A DNA stretch of 64,000 bases, from NCBI GenBank assembly GCA_033026295.1, contig CM065180.1, forward strand, positions 20,489,523-20,553,522, in the 5' to 3' direction. The translations under genes and the position numbers were made by a program. This DNA is from Channa striata (lineage: Eukaryota; Chordata; Actinopteri; Anabantiformes; Channidae). Position 1 is the first letter of the stretch. The number at the start of each line of letters is the position of its first letter. Positions 1 through 11,274 of the stretch are shown piece after piece. Under the pieces are notes generated by a model that was given only the letters and a program-made list of their open reading frames with translations, was not told where the DNA came from and did not search any database.

Positions 1-114
1 CTGTGCACGTGCGTGTACATGTAAAGCCCCTGTTGAAGCAGACGGGTCCCCAGCAGCCGCTCTTTGATTATGTTACTTAAGCGCTGTGGCTCTCCATGTG
101 CAAACATTTTAAAT

Positions 115-165
<51 letters not shown>
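115..165. repeat. (CA)n microsatellite
   Basis: About 25 uninterrupted AC units. Confidence 0.98.
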
Positions 166-166
<1 letters not shown>

Positions 167-281
167 CCAATTAACACCTCAGTTTCCCTCTGGTATGCAG
201 CAATCAAGCTACATATTTTTAATCAAACGGGAGCGCTCACAACGCTGTACACCTGCGACTGCACACATTCACATCCAGCTT

Positions 282-312
<31 letters not shown>
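282..312. repeat. (CA)n microsatellite
   Basis: About 15 uninterrupted CA units. Confidence 0.97.
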
Positions 313-314
<2 letters not shown>

Positions 315-1072
315 TGAGCAGTATCACAGTTTGAGTGATCTGAAATCATACAAGCTACAAGTTTGGCAACAAATAATTAACCTGTGTTTGTGCCGATCCT
401 GATACACACTTAGCCTTTAACCCTGCAAGCTCATTTATCTTCATTTGCAAGGCCAGTGTAACGGGATGGGAACAATAAGGTAAGTGAAGCAATTTACAGG
501 ATGCCACCTGCTTTTTTTTTAATTCATTTGCTGAAAGTCGGGTTTCACTTCCAGTTTCTTCCGTAATGGATTCTAACGTGCAGCTAATTTTTATTTGGTG
601 CAGGGTTTAATCTGCTGTGAGAAACCCGAAGCTTTGTGTAGCTTAAAATAAATTACACTTGGATTGTGTCTATAAGATAAGAAGTAGGGGAATTTAAATT
701 CACGGTGTGAAATTAGCAAAGTAAAAAGGAGAGAAAAGGAGGGATGGAAAGGAACAAAAAGCCAGTTTTTCCCTGTGCACTCGGCTCTGCTTGGCTCAAA
801 AACCACAGCAATTAATTACCTGCAGGCACATTACAGACACCTGCAATGATTTATGGAGCCTTTATGGAGATGCACAACACTGATAGGTCAAGTTTAGGAT
901 CCAAAAGCAGAACAGAGGAAAAATTGGCACAAAAAACAAATAAGTAAAAAAACAACAACAAAGAATTAAATTAAATCTCTGCCTTTATCCTCAAAGGCCA
1001 GAAACTTTCAATTCATTTAATGTGCATTAGGTACAGCTGTAGTTTGCTTCGCTGAAAATCTGCCTCGTAAAT

Positions 1073-1074
<2 letters not shown>

Positions 1075-1123
<49 letters not shown>
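1075..1123. repeat. (CA)n microsatellite
   Basis: About 24 uninterrupted CA units. Confidence 0.98.
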
Positions 1124-1125
<2 letters not shown>

Positions 1126-1705
1126 TGCTAGCCTACATTGGGCTGCATGTTTTGTTCTTGTGCCCATGGGCTCTTTTCTCCCTCTGTTCTTTTCATCCCA
1201 AGCAGAGAGAGAAAGAAAACTCATTATTTTTATGTTGAGTAGAACTTCACTTTATCTATTATTTCTGCGTGAGGGAAATTTTGACTGCTAGACATATGCA
1301 TGTGCAAAAATGGGATCTGTGATTTCGAAAGCATGTCCTCACGTTGTGGTTTAAAACTGGAGCAGGTAACTCTGCTTCAGCATGTTTCTCAAGGACACAC
1401 AAAGGAGGACACGCGGCCACAAGCCTCTTACTGTCAGCCGGGACAGGCTGTAGGCTGAGGTGTGATGTCTGCTCCATATGCACTTCCTATAATTTAACGG
1501 GCAAACTTAAAAGACACTTTGCTAAACAAATTGCAGCCACAGTGTTCTTGGCTTATAATCGTATATGAGCAGAAACTCTGTCATTCAGTGTTACCTAATA
1601 ACGTGGAATATGCTTATAATTATGAAAATAAACTAGAAGAAAATTAATAGTGAAAAGATAACAAACGCTTTTAGCTCGGTTCTAAAGGAAAAATGATTAT
1701 ATATG

Positions 1706-2565
1706 CACAGGCCACTTTATTAGGTACAGCTTTTCAACTACTTGTAATACAAATGTCTAATCAGCCAGTCACGTTGCTTCAACGTTAGATTTAGAAATGT
1801 AAATATGGGTAAAATGATCTGCCGAAGTTCAAACTAAGCATTAGAAAAGGAAAGACAGCTGACTGAAGTTTCTTTGAATGTGGCCTGGCTGTTGGTGCCA
1901 GACAGACTGGTTTGAATATTTCACAAACTGCTGATCTACTGGGATTTTCACTCACAAGCATCTTCGGTGTTTACAGAGAGAAAAAGAGCAAATATCCAGT
2001 GAGCCGCAGTTTTTTCCTCGGCTAAAATGACCTATTGATGCCAGAGGTCAAAGGAGAGGCTGATAGAAAGGCGACAGTGACTCATTACAGCTGAGGAATA
2101 AAGAAGCGTCTGTGAATGGACGCTGAAGCAGGTGGGTCTCAGCCCCTCCTGTCAGCTGAGAACAGGCACCTGAAGCCGGGATTCACACGGCCTAAACAAA
2201 ACTGGACAATGGAGAAATGTCTGATGAGACTCGGCTTCTAATGTGACGTTCAGCGGCGGTGGTGGATATTTCCTGGACAAACTCTGGGCCCCTCAATACC
2301 AACTGAGCATCATTTAAATGCTGAGCCTGCCTGAGTGTTGTTGCTGACCATTTTCGTCCCTTCATGTCCACAGAGCAGGTTACGCCTCCACAGTCACCAC
2401 GCCTCCATCCAGTAAAGCACCTCTGAGACGTGTAGGAACCTGGATGTGAGGCCGACAAATCCACAGGAACTGCTATCAGGTGAATTTGAACCAAAATCTC
2501 CAAAGCATATGTTGAATCCACGACACGAAGGATCGAGACGGGGTCCGACCTGGTGCCTTTTTTTT
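1706..2565 (+). mobile_element. Decayed, internally deleted Tc1/mariner transposon
   Basis: The left end reads GGCCACTTTATTAGGTACAG, the terminal sequence of a common vertebrate Tc1-like element. Degenerate transposase follows on the plus strand. Recognisable pieces are the DNA-binding part (GTGGCCTGGCTGTTGGTGCC; CTGCTGATCTACTGGGATTT), the region around 2150-2240 (CTGTCAGCTGAGAACAGG; ACTGGACAATGGAG; TGATGAGACTCG) and the C-terminal part (CTCCACAGTCACCACGCC; CGACAAATCCACAGGAACTG). Frames are broken by many stops and indels, and a block of the catalytic domain is missing near 2250, where sequence jumps to the GGTGGTGGATATTTCC motif. The right terminal repeat is not seen. The element is inactive. 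Confidence 0.85.
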
Positions 2566-3548
2566 TAAGCAGAAATTACGAAGTGTAATTCCTGACTTGT
2601 GGTTGTTGCAGGCTAATGAAATGTCAGGTCTTAGCGTGGTATGACAAATGAAAAGGTCTTTAACTGTGTTTGAGGTGACGGTGAAAAGGTTAGAGTCAAT
2701 CTGCACGGCTTTAAAACTCTTAGTGATACTACACCCAGAGGGCTGCAATCGCACACCCAGAACCGATCGATAGAATGACATCAACCCGACAAAGTGTATG
2801 AGACGGCACGTAACGACGTTTCCCTTCTTTATCTATCGATTTCAGTAAAGGAGGCCTCTTCTCAAACTATGATAACCTTTTTTTATGTTTTAATATTCCA
2901 ATAGCTAAAGAATTTATTTTGCAATCAAAATAATATTGCATTGTGTTTTTACATGAAATAGAAATGGATGTAAACGTCGCGCGTTTATGGAGCCCGTGAA
3001 CAAGGTGAGCGTTCAGAATTTACAGGATCTTTAAGGGGTGCACGAGTCGGAACGAAAACTCAGCTGGTGTAACGGGCAAACAAAACGCTGCATGACACGA
3101 GGGGAACGTGACGGCACGTAATAGCATCACATTTTTCAGAAATGTTTCGACAGCTTTCTGGATGTTACACATTTTTAGAAACTCCTCGAACTGGAGGAAT
3201 AAACTCTCTTCAACCCATTGAAGGGAGCGCTTGATCTACGACATAAATGTGAGGAACATGTGTTGTTTATTTGTGTGCGAGACAGAACCGATGGCTTCAT
3301 TACACACACACGGCAATTCAGAGCAAGACGTCTGAGTCAACGCCTCACAAACACAACCTGTTGCATGTGAGAGATAAAATTTAATTGAGGGAGGGAAGGT
3401 TGGTGAATTCAAACACACACACACACACGCAATTTTCATAAAGACACAAATCACAAGGTAAGCTTTTTGTCTCTCTCTCGATCAAGATTTCCCCTGTGGT
3501 GAATTAGAGACTCAGCATTATTTGAAACTACAAAACCCAGCCAACACT

Positions 3549-3586
<38 letters not shown>

Positions 3587-3759
3587 TGTGCACTGGGGAC
3601 CAAAGACCCAATTAACTTTATTACTGACATTATAGCTAGAGACAGTGGGAAGACAGATTACATAACACTTGCACGTGTGTGTGCACGCGCACGCACACAC
3701 AGTCTGAACTCAGTTATCATGGAGTTAGACAGACGTACAGAAGCATTTCAGCTCCACCG

Positions 3760-3794
<35 letters not shown>

Positions 3795-3898
3795 CGAAAC
3801 ATGCGATATATGTGCACATAAAGGAACCCAGTGATTAGTTCATTAATGTTAACTGGAAGTACTAAGTTCCCCAAGCACATGAACACATTGCCTGCACA

Positions 3899-3937
<39 letters not shown>

Positions 3938-4181
3938 CTGAGGGGGATCCATCTGTGTGTTGTCTTGTAAAATGAGATATTAACAGAGAATTGACCTTTT
4001 GTTCATAATCCAACTCATTTGTTCGAGAAATAAACAAACAAACCCTCTTACCTCATTTCCTAATCTGCAGGTCTGGACTCTGTTCGCAGCAGCATTTCAC
4101 TTGTAACACTACAAAATATTGGTGCGATATGAAAAACGTTTCAAAAAGTTCAACACTAAACTAAAGTAGTCCAGGGTAAAG
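2566..4181. other. 3' flank, no gene seen
   Basis: Non-coding. The interval 3413-3937 carries four separate CA arrays. No exon-like or repeat-family sequence is recognised elsewhere in it. Confidence 0.65.
3413..3937. repeat. Cluster of four CA arrays
   Basis: Arrays at 3413-3430, 3550-3586, 3763-3791 and 3895-3937, separated by 100-180 bp of unique sequence. A short GTGTGTGCACGCGCACGCACAC tract (3674-3698) lies among them. Confidence 0.95.
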
Positions 4182-5019
4182 TACCGTAAATTCTGGACTA
4201 TAGAGTGCACCTAAATTTAAGCCTCACCCGCTAAAATTTAAAAGAAATATATATTTTGTCACATATAAACCGCATCGGACTATAAGCCGCCAATATCCAG
4301 GCTGAGAAATAATATCTGTTGTATGCGCTCCTACTCATTGTTCACAGTACGCATGAGGATGTTCTGTGCGCTGTTTTACCGGCATTACGGTAAAGAGTGC
4401 GTCTCTTTACCGTAAGTGTTTATTCATACACCTGAACCTGAATGGTGCCTGTAACACGGCAGTAAAAGTGCTGATCACACAAAACAGAAAAGTCATGGTT
4501 TTATTAATCTTCCTCCTGTGCACTAAAATCAAGTTGCTTTATTTTTTTCCTCCTGCGAACTGAAACCACTGAACACCAAACCACTGTCACTTTTTCTTCC
4601 TGCGCACTGTTAAAGCGCCACTGCGCAACTATTAAAGTCGCTTCATTCTCCCGTGCACTGAAACCACAAATCGCTATTCATCTTCCTCCTGAGCATTGAA
4701 ACCACTGTCACACTCGATTTCCTTCACGGATAGCCAGATCGATGGCTTCAAATTAAAAGCTGCATCATAGGAATTTCTTCGCGTGTTTTCCATTATGAGG
4801 GGGTGAGGGTGTAAAAATATAACGGTATTTTGCTGTTGTGCGTCTTGGGTTGCATGCGCTAAGAATAAAAACTGGCGCTTTTTTGTTTGCACTGACTTCC
4901 ATCTACAGCGCCCATCTGAGGGCTGCAGAAAAATTCATAGAAAAGCCGCATCTCTGTAAAAGCCGCATGGTTCAAAACGTCGGAAAAAAGTAGCGGCTTA
5001 TGGTCCGGAAAATACGGTA
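4182..5019. mobile_element. MITE-like non-autonomous DNA transposon with terminal inverted repeats
   Basis: The left end TACCGTAAATTCTGGACTAT matches the reverse complement of the right end TACCGTATTTTCCGGACCAT at 16 of 20 positions. Inside each end lie AAGCCGC copies (near 4284 and 4940-4995). The middle (4500-4720) contains imperfect tandem copies of a motif like CTTCCTCCTGTGCACTGAAA followed by CCACTGTCAC. There is no transposase. Many vertebrate and fish genomes carry elements with these ends; I do not assign a superfamily. A TA dinucleotide lies at each edge and may be the target duplication. Confidence 0.8.
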
Positions 5020-7639
5020 TTCACATTCTTAGTAGTCAGTGCTTATAAGGCCCTTTTCACTATCTGGGGACATGGACATTCAAGAACCCAACATGTGTGA
5101 TGGGGCAAATCATTGCACTGAAGGCTGGACATCCACACAGTAAAATACTGTATTAATAACTGGTAGTCAAGACCTGCCTGTTTCCTTCCTTTCCTCTTCC
5201 CTTTTTATTTCCTTTTTTTTGTGCTTTCTGCCTTCCATCCTCCATTAGCGGACATTAACAAGCTGCCATCAATCCGCAGTGAGTGGCATCACAAATCCAT
5301 TAACCCAAACAATGCAAAACATTTTATGGCTGCATCCCTTTCATCCGTCTCCCTCTTCGTACTCACTTCCCATCTGTCTCGCATGTCTTGTCATCATCAC
5401 TCTTTACTGAGTCATACATCAAATTCCATTATTGCTCTTAGACCACAACAATGGACAGACAATGTTGGCAACAGGAGGGCAACACACACACACACTCACA
5501 CACACACACAAAGTACAAGCAAAGTCTAATTTCATTCTTAAATATGGCAGCATCCCAAACTTCTCCCTCGTTGGGATACTAATGTGGCAATAAAAAGCTG
5601 CAGAGGAGAGGCTGTGAGCCTGGGTCAGTATTAACAGGGGTTAGGGGTGGAGACCTCTACGGGCTCATTAAAGTTCTGCGAAAATAAAATGAACAGCCAC
5701 GAAACAACTGTGACACCTCAGTTTGAATCTTCTTTTCAGCTCAGTTTATACAGTTTGTGTGGATGTCGGCTGCCGTGGCAGGCGTGTGTGGCTTTAATGC
5801 GAGGGAAGTACCAGCGCAGAGCTGGGATATTTGGGATTCGTGCAGGGACAAAAGTGTGCAGCATGTGGGCTCTTTTATAAATAGCACTGCATACGATATG
5901 CATATGAAGTTCCGATTAGACTATCAGGAGTAAATACCAACATTAACCTTAAGACTGGCGATCTTGAAAATGTCATGGAGGACCGAGGTCAGCACGACCA
6001 CTCTGATTGGTCTGCAGCCTCACACCCCGTACACAGCAAAACGTGAAGCAGAGGGACAACAACCTAACACTCATGTAAAAGTATTCAGCTCAGTACAAAG
6101 GTAAAACAATCCTCGAAGAAAACAATGTACTTTAAACAACACTGATTGTGGGGAAATTAGTGTTGCAATTAATAGAAAATGTTGGTTAACCCATAATGAC
6201 ACACCAGTGCTCACTAGTTAATATTTTTATATTAAAAACCACGAGGTGGTATTAATATTGTGGCTGATCAGTGTGTATCTATTAATATTCTCATTTGGGA
6301 TTTATTTGTCTGAAATAAGGGACAATAGTCTCCGCCCGCTGAGGGAACAGGACCATCATTTCTCTACAGCGGCTGATTTCATTCTGCCTTTATTTCCTCG
6401 TTGGTTTGAGGCTTTGGGAACCATTGATGTCAGTGAGTAATAGATATTCTCATCTTGAGCGACTTCATTAAAGTAGGAGAACTGCTCACACACACGATTT
6501 CAGGTCACTCAGATGTGGCATGGCTGAAATTACTCAAATATAGAAAAGCTAAAAAAAACACACTAATGTAAGAAATAGTTGATATTCTCTGATCGATTAG
6601 AGAACTGCAAAGAGAGCGGATAGAGAGCATATTTCTACATAAACAATATTCAAAAAAAGGTTACACGCTGTATCAATAAATATGTCATGAAGGAAAGTGA
6701 ACGCATAATATTTCCGAATTATGATTTCTGCCATTTGTTGTTGAATTCATGCTTCCGCGTTTCCTGACTTTTTAATTCTGTTAAAAATGATCGAAAGTCT
6801 AATTTGCTTAATGTACTTAAATGAGAAATGTTCCTTTGTAGAGTTTACCATGATTATTAGAATATTTCTGAGGGGGCTTGTAAAATGTGTAGTACAAAAA
6901 AAAAATTTGCAGTTACAGCTTAACATTTCTTGTTCTAGAATTAAAAGAAAAGTTCCTCACATCCATCTCAACATGTTAATTACCTTTCCACGTGTACATT
7001 AAAAGGTTTGTTGGTGTAGTGCCAGTTTTTATGCAAATGAAAGAGGCGAGACAAAATCCACAGTCCTCAATCGTGCAAAAAGAAATTAAGCCTAATAGAG
7101 ACTATGCCACATTTAATATATATGCAAAATCCCCCTTTGCCGTTTCCCTGGTGCAGTGTCTTTGTCGACAGGGAACTTTGAACTAAAGTGAACATATGGA
7201 CTTGATCTGCTGAGGTTCCTTTTTGTGGATTTCGTCCTGCACCTCTTACTCTGGATTAGCATTAGGAGAGGACTGCTGCAAGGCCAGTATAGACAGAAGG
7301 AATTATTACAACCACCGACTCCCTGCATGTACATATGGGCCAGGCCCCCAGGAAGAGCGGTGGGTTGTGAAGCAGTTTTAGCAACTGCATCATAAATCAC
7401 GTTACGCACGCTGACCCAGAAATGATTTTTACCATAGAGAATAATTGCAAAACATTGTTCTTTTAATAATCGCAACTTGATCCACTGGGTCCAATATTAC
7501 TTGCAAATTCTGCATGAGGTGGAAGATTCATCTGATTTAGTTTAGCCCCATTCACATGTGCAAAGAGTCAACGAGCATGTAAAGCATCTGGCTAATATTT
7601 ATTTCCATAACCCAGAAAAAGGAACATTCATGGACTTCT
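5020..7639. other. 3' flank, no gene seen
   Basis: Unique-looking A/T-rich sequence with one interrupted CA array (5484-5512). Nothing protein-like or repeat-like is recognised. Confidence 0.6.
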
Positions 7640-7960
7640 GGGCAGAATGTGTGGCATCCAAGATTGTTCTCACTCCCAGGGCATCAAAAAAATGGTTGTT
7701 ACCCTGAAGCTGCTGAAGCCTAATGCAGTATTTTGTCAAACAGTGATGCTCCTGGAGTGTCCAATACCGACAGCAAAATGTACCTGTGACGTCAAAACCT
7801 GTTGTGAAGTTGCTCCTGTCGTGTCCCGTAGTGATGCCAAAGGATCCCTGTGGCGTCAATATGACACGCCGAAGGACGTAGAAAGCAGCACAATTTGACG
7901 CCTCAGGCGTATTTGATGCTGTGGGATAAGAACGTCGATTGTCCGATTCTCTGAACATCC
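7640..7960 (+). repeat. Dispersed repeat, copy A (GACGTC/GGCGTC-rich)
   Basis: Its 7775-7905 part aligns with 61190-61310: both have AAAATG, then CTGTG(A/G)C(G/A)TCAA, then CTGTGG(C/T)GTCAATATGA and a final CAATTTG(A/G)CGCC. The short GACGTC or GGCGTC words recur about every 40-50 bp, suggesting a decayed short-period repeat. The family is not assigned. Confidence 0.6.
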
Positions 7961-8680
7961 ATGATATATTCATCAGAGCAGATTATACAGACAAACTTAA
8001 AGATGGATATTTCATGGAAACTAAACCCACTGGCACAACATTGTTGTACCTACCATCTCCATCAACTGTGTATTTTATATGTATTTGGTGATAAATGTCT
8101 CTGAGTTTGGAGCCTATCTGCCAAAACTGTCTGCTCTGACACTCACTGTGAACTAACCCGTCTTATGTAATAGTAAAAGTAGTGCGATGGCATTCACTCT
8201 TCAAAGAAGACGTGGGTCTTTTGTGTGAGATAAAACTTACTGTGATGCCCTTCGTGTTCCAATAAAGAGACATATTTCTTTTTTCCTTTAACGTAATTGG
8301 GAATAACTCTGGGTTTAATTGGCCAGGTGAAGTAGCTCGGTAGAGAGATTCCCTCTGGGTGGTGCAGAGCTGCCTTTGATTGAAATAAATCTACGGGCTA
8401 AGACTTGTGGACTCACACACACACTACATAGACACACACACATATGCCCACAAGCAGGGAGGTCGGGGGTGGGGGTGGGGGTGGCATGACCGTGCCAATT
8501 GTTTGTCTCCCAGAATCAAATGGGAGGTGATTTTGTGAGAATCAGAGGGGAGAATGGAAAATGACAAAATAAACGAGTTCACTTTTCTGTCTCTTCTTTC
8601 TTCCATCTGCCCCTCTGCTAAAGAAGGATGATCTGCCAGAGTCCCTTTGTCAAGCAGGATGACACAACCACTCACCGTGG

Positions 8681-8722
<42 letters not shown>

Positions 8723-11274
8723 TCCGTCTCTACCACTGTGTTTGACCACAGTGTTGTTGCCTTCCCATTTCAATTATTGCAACCCTCCTCTTTGCTTCTC
8801 GCACATACTCAGACGACCGTAATTGAAAAACCAAATTTAGCAAGGTGTCCACACTTGTCACAGGACGTCTGTGTAATTGAACTGGAACGGCGGTGAAAGC
8901 GATGATGAGTAAGCTCTTGTTGGCCCTCTTTGGTCTTGAATCAGGGTCAAAAGAGATGGAGAGAAGCCGTCTGAAATGTGCCTATAGTGGCTCTCCACCA
9001 ATCAGATAATGTAATACAGCCTGTCACTCATCTGAAACACGCCGTAGAGCAGGATGTTGAAATCCCCTGAAGTCGGGCTATTGTCAGAATCACAGCATGG
9101 TGTGTCTACATTTGGCCAGGCATCTTTTCTGTTGAAATGTGCGAGACTTATCTGCTTGTCTTCTCATAATAAATGTTTGTCATAAATGTAAGGTAAATAG
9201 CTAAAAAGAGGGATTCTGCAAAAACTGATCTCCTGCCATCATAGGGATGCTTCTTCGGGAAATGCTCTAATGGGTCGTGACACACCACGCTGACGGTTGG
9301 CTGCTGACCGTAGTTGAGCATATATTGCCCCAGTTTTTTTACACCGTTTAAGAGGCTTTCTAGCAAATTTAGCATGTTGAGTTAGTGGTGAGAGAGACCA
9401 CTCTGATGTAGCTGAGTGCGTCAGTGTGCAAGAGGAGAAACGAAATTAACAAAGTTAACAGGTTGCAGATGGAGCGCAACTTTCATTTTTCATCCACATC
9501 TGATCCGGACGTTCCAATACGAGCATGTTTTCATCATTACTTGAATCTGGACAGCAGTCACCTGTTGCTATAGAGACCTATGTGCACTGGTGGCTGCTGA
9601 GTGTAGTTTAACAGTGTAGTGTAGTTGACAAATGCATGAGTTGACATGACAGATCTTTGATGTGGGCCCGGTGTCTGTGTGGTCTCTAATGCAGGAGTTG
9701 TAGGAAGTCTCCTAAAAATTCCTGCCTATACATCTAAAGTGCAAACACGACTGAGCTTTATGTTTTCCTGAGAACAAAACCATGTTGACACGTAACGTAA
9801 ATGAAGAATTGCAAACACATTGATACTAAACCCGTTTTTGTCTGCAAAAATATCAGATCTAACAAAATATCTGGTTTTCTTGCCTGAACCAGCCACAGGA
9901 CTCAGAACCTCGGGTCTTTGGCTTGACAGTGCTGTGCTTTGTACACCCACCACCCTCCCCTACCAACTGCTGGGAGCTGCTTTTGCCTCTATAAAAGTAT
10001 TGTTTCATGTAGTAAAAAAAATGTGTTGCATCGGAGCATAGTGATTAAGTCATTACATTTACATTCAAAAACATAATCGCATTTGCAGTTTAGTTGTATA
10101 GGAATGTAAATTTCACGTAACAAGGTTGCAGACACGGCTGTGAATTAAGTGGCAATTTAAAAAGCTTCTTCAAAACTGTGAAACAGCGGGGGGACTCCAA
10201 TTAGATAGGTTTCCCCTGCAGATTTCACATGCGGACATTAGCTATGACAAAATCGCTTCTTTTACACATTACTACTAACAGTACTACTCAAAAAAAGATG
10301 CATACAGAATAGAAGGAGATGAGTCGAGCGTAAGGCATGAGGAAAAGAAAAAAAAACCGAACTGTGGCAGATGGCACATGTAGCTGTAGACCAAATGGCC
10401 TCCTGACGCTCTGCTGGACACACAAACTCAAACAGGCAAAAGTTTACAAGGTCAGGAAACGGTCAGAAGACAAGGGCGTTACTCTCGTGAATCATTACAA
10501 GCCTCTATGGAACCTGTATTTTTAAAAAAAAAAAAAAAAAAAAATCACAGCAGTACAGTTCAGCATTGCCAATATCCAAAACTCATCACATTTGTCTAAA
10601 GTGTCGTGATACCACTAGTGAACACTTCCTGATAAACCTACTGTATCTATAAAATAAAGGGCATGTGTAAACTTCAAAATCCTTTTTCAATCAGGGGAGT
10701 CTTTTGCAGGCAGGGTTAGGCCTGAGTCAGGAGCTTACATGCTGCCCTCTTGCTGTAGCTGCTATGACTTTTTTTTTTTTACTTTCTTAACTTTAATTTG
10801 TGGAAAAATGAAAAACAAAAAACAAGCCCAGAATTCTAAATTTCCATAAATTGAATTTAGTTTTCTGATTTTCCATTTCAGACATTGTGAATAGGAACTG
10901 GAACTACAAAACCACAACAAATAATGAAAGACACGGACCAAATGTTACTGACACCTGAGATTAATAAAGGCCGGCGTCAGGCTCGCTGCAGGCAGCAGGT
11001 TTCAGGTGCTCCTTATAACACGTAGACACATGCACATGGGTTTGATGCCATTTAGGACCTTTGTCAGAGCCTCCGACCTTTCCCCCCTTAACACGCAGTT
11101 ATTATTCTGCATACTAAACAGAACCTGTTAAAATAATATATTCAACAAATGGGGTCAATGGCAAAGCCCCTTTGATCATTTGCTGTGAGTAATCCATCAG
11201 TATCAACCGGCAAAAAACGGTTTCGCTGGATCCTCGTGTACACACTGTGAATTTTGACAGGACAACAGACCTTG
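7961..11274. other. 3' flank, no gene seen
   Basis: Contains a G-rich stretch (8465-8485), a CA array (8682-8720), and A-runs (10522-10543). Nothing coding is recognised. Confidence 0.6.
8682..8720. repeat. (CA)n microsatellite
   Basis: About 19 uninterrupted CA units. Confidence 0.97.

Larger units (their letters stand above)
1..1705. other. 3' flank, no gene seen
   Basis: Non-coding sequence beyond the gene. It contains three CA arrays (115-165, 282-312, 1075-1123). Short open frames there are translations of the CA arrays (His-Thr or Val-Cys runs) and not genes. Nothing else is recognised. Confidence 0.7.

Noticed and set aside
4366..4892. Short open frames inside the 4182-5019 element
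   Set aside because: They fall within a non-coding MITE-like element and resemble no transposase.
8424..8822. Short open frames with Val-Cys or His-Thr runs here and at other CA arrays
   Set aside because: They are translations of dinucleotide microsatellites.
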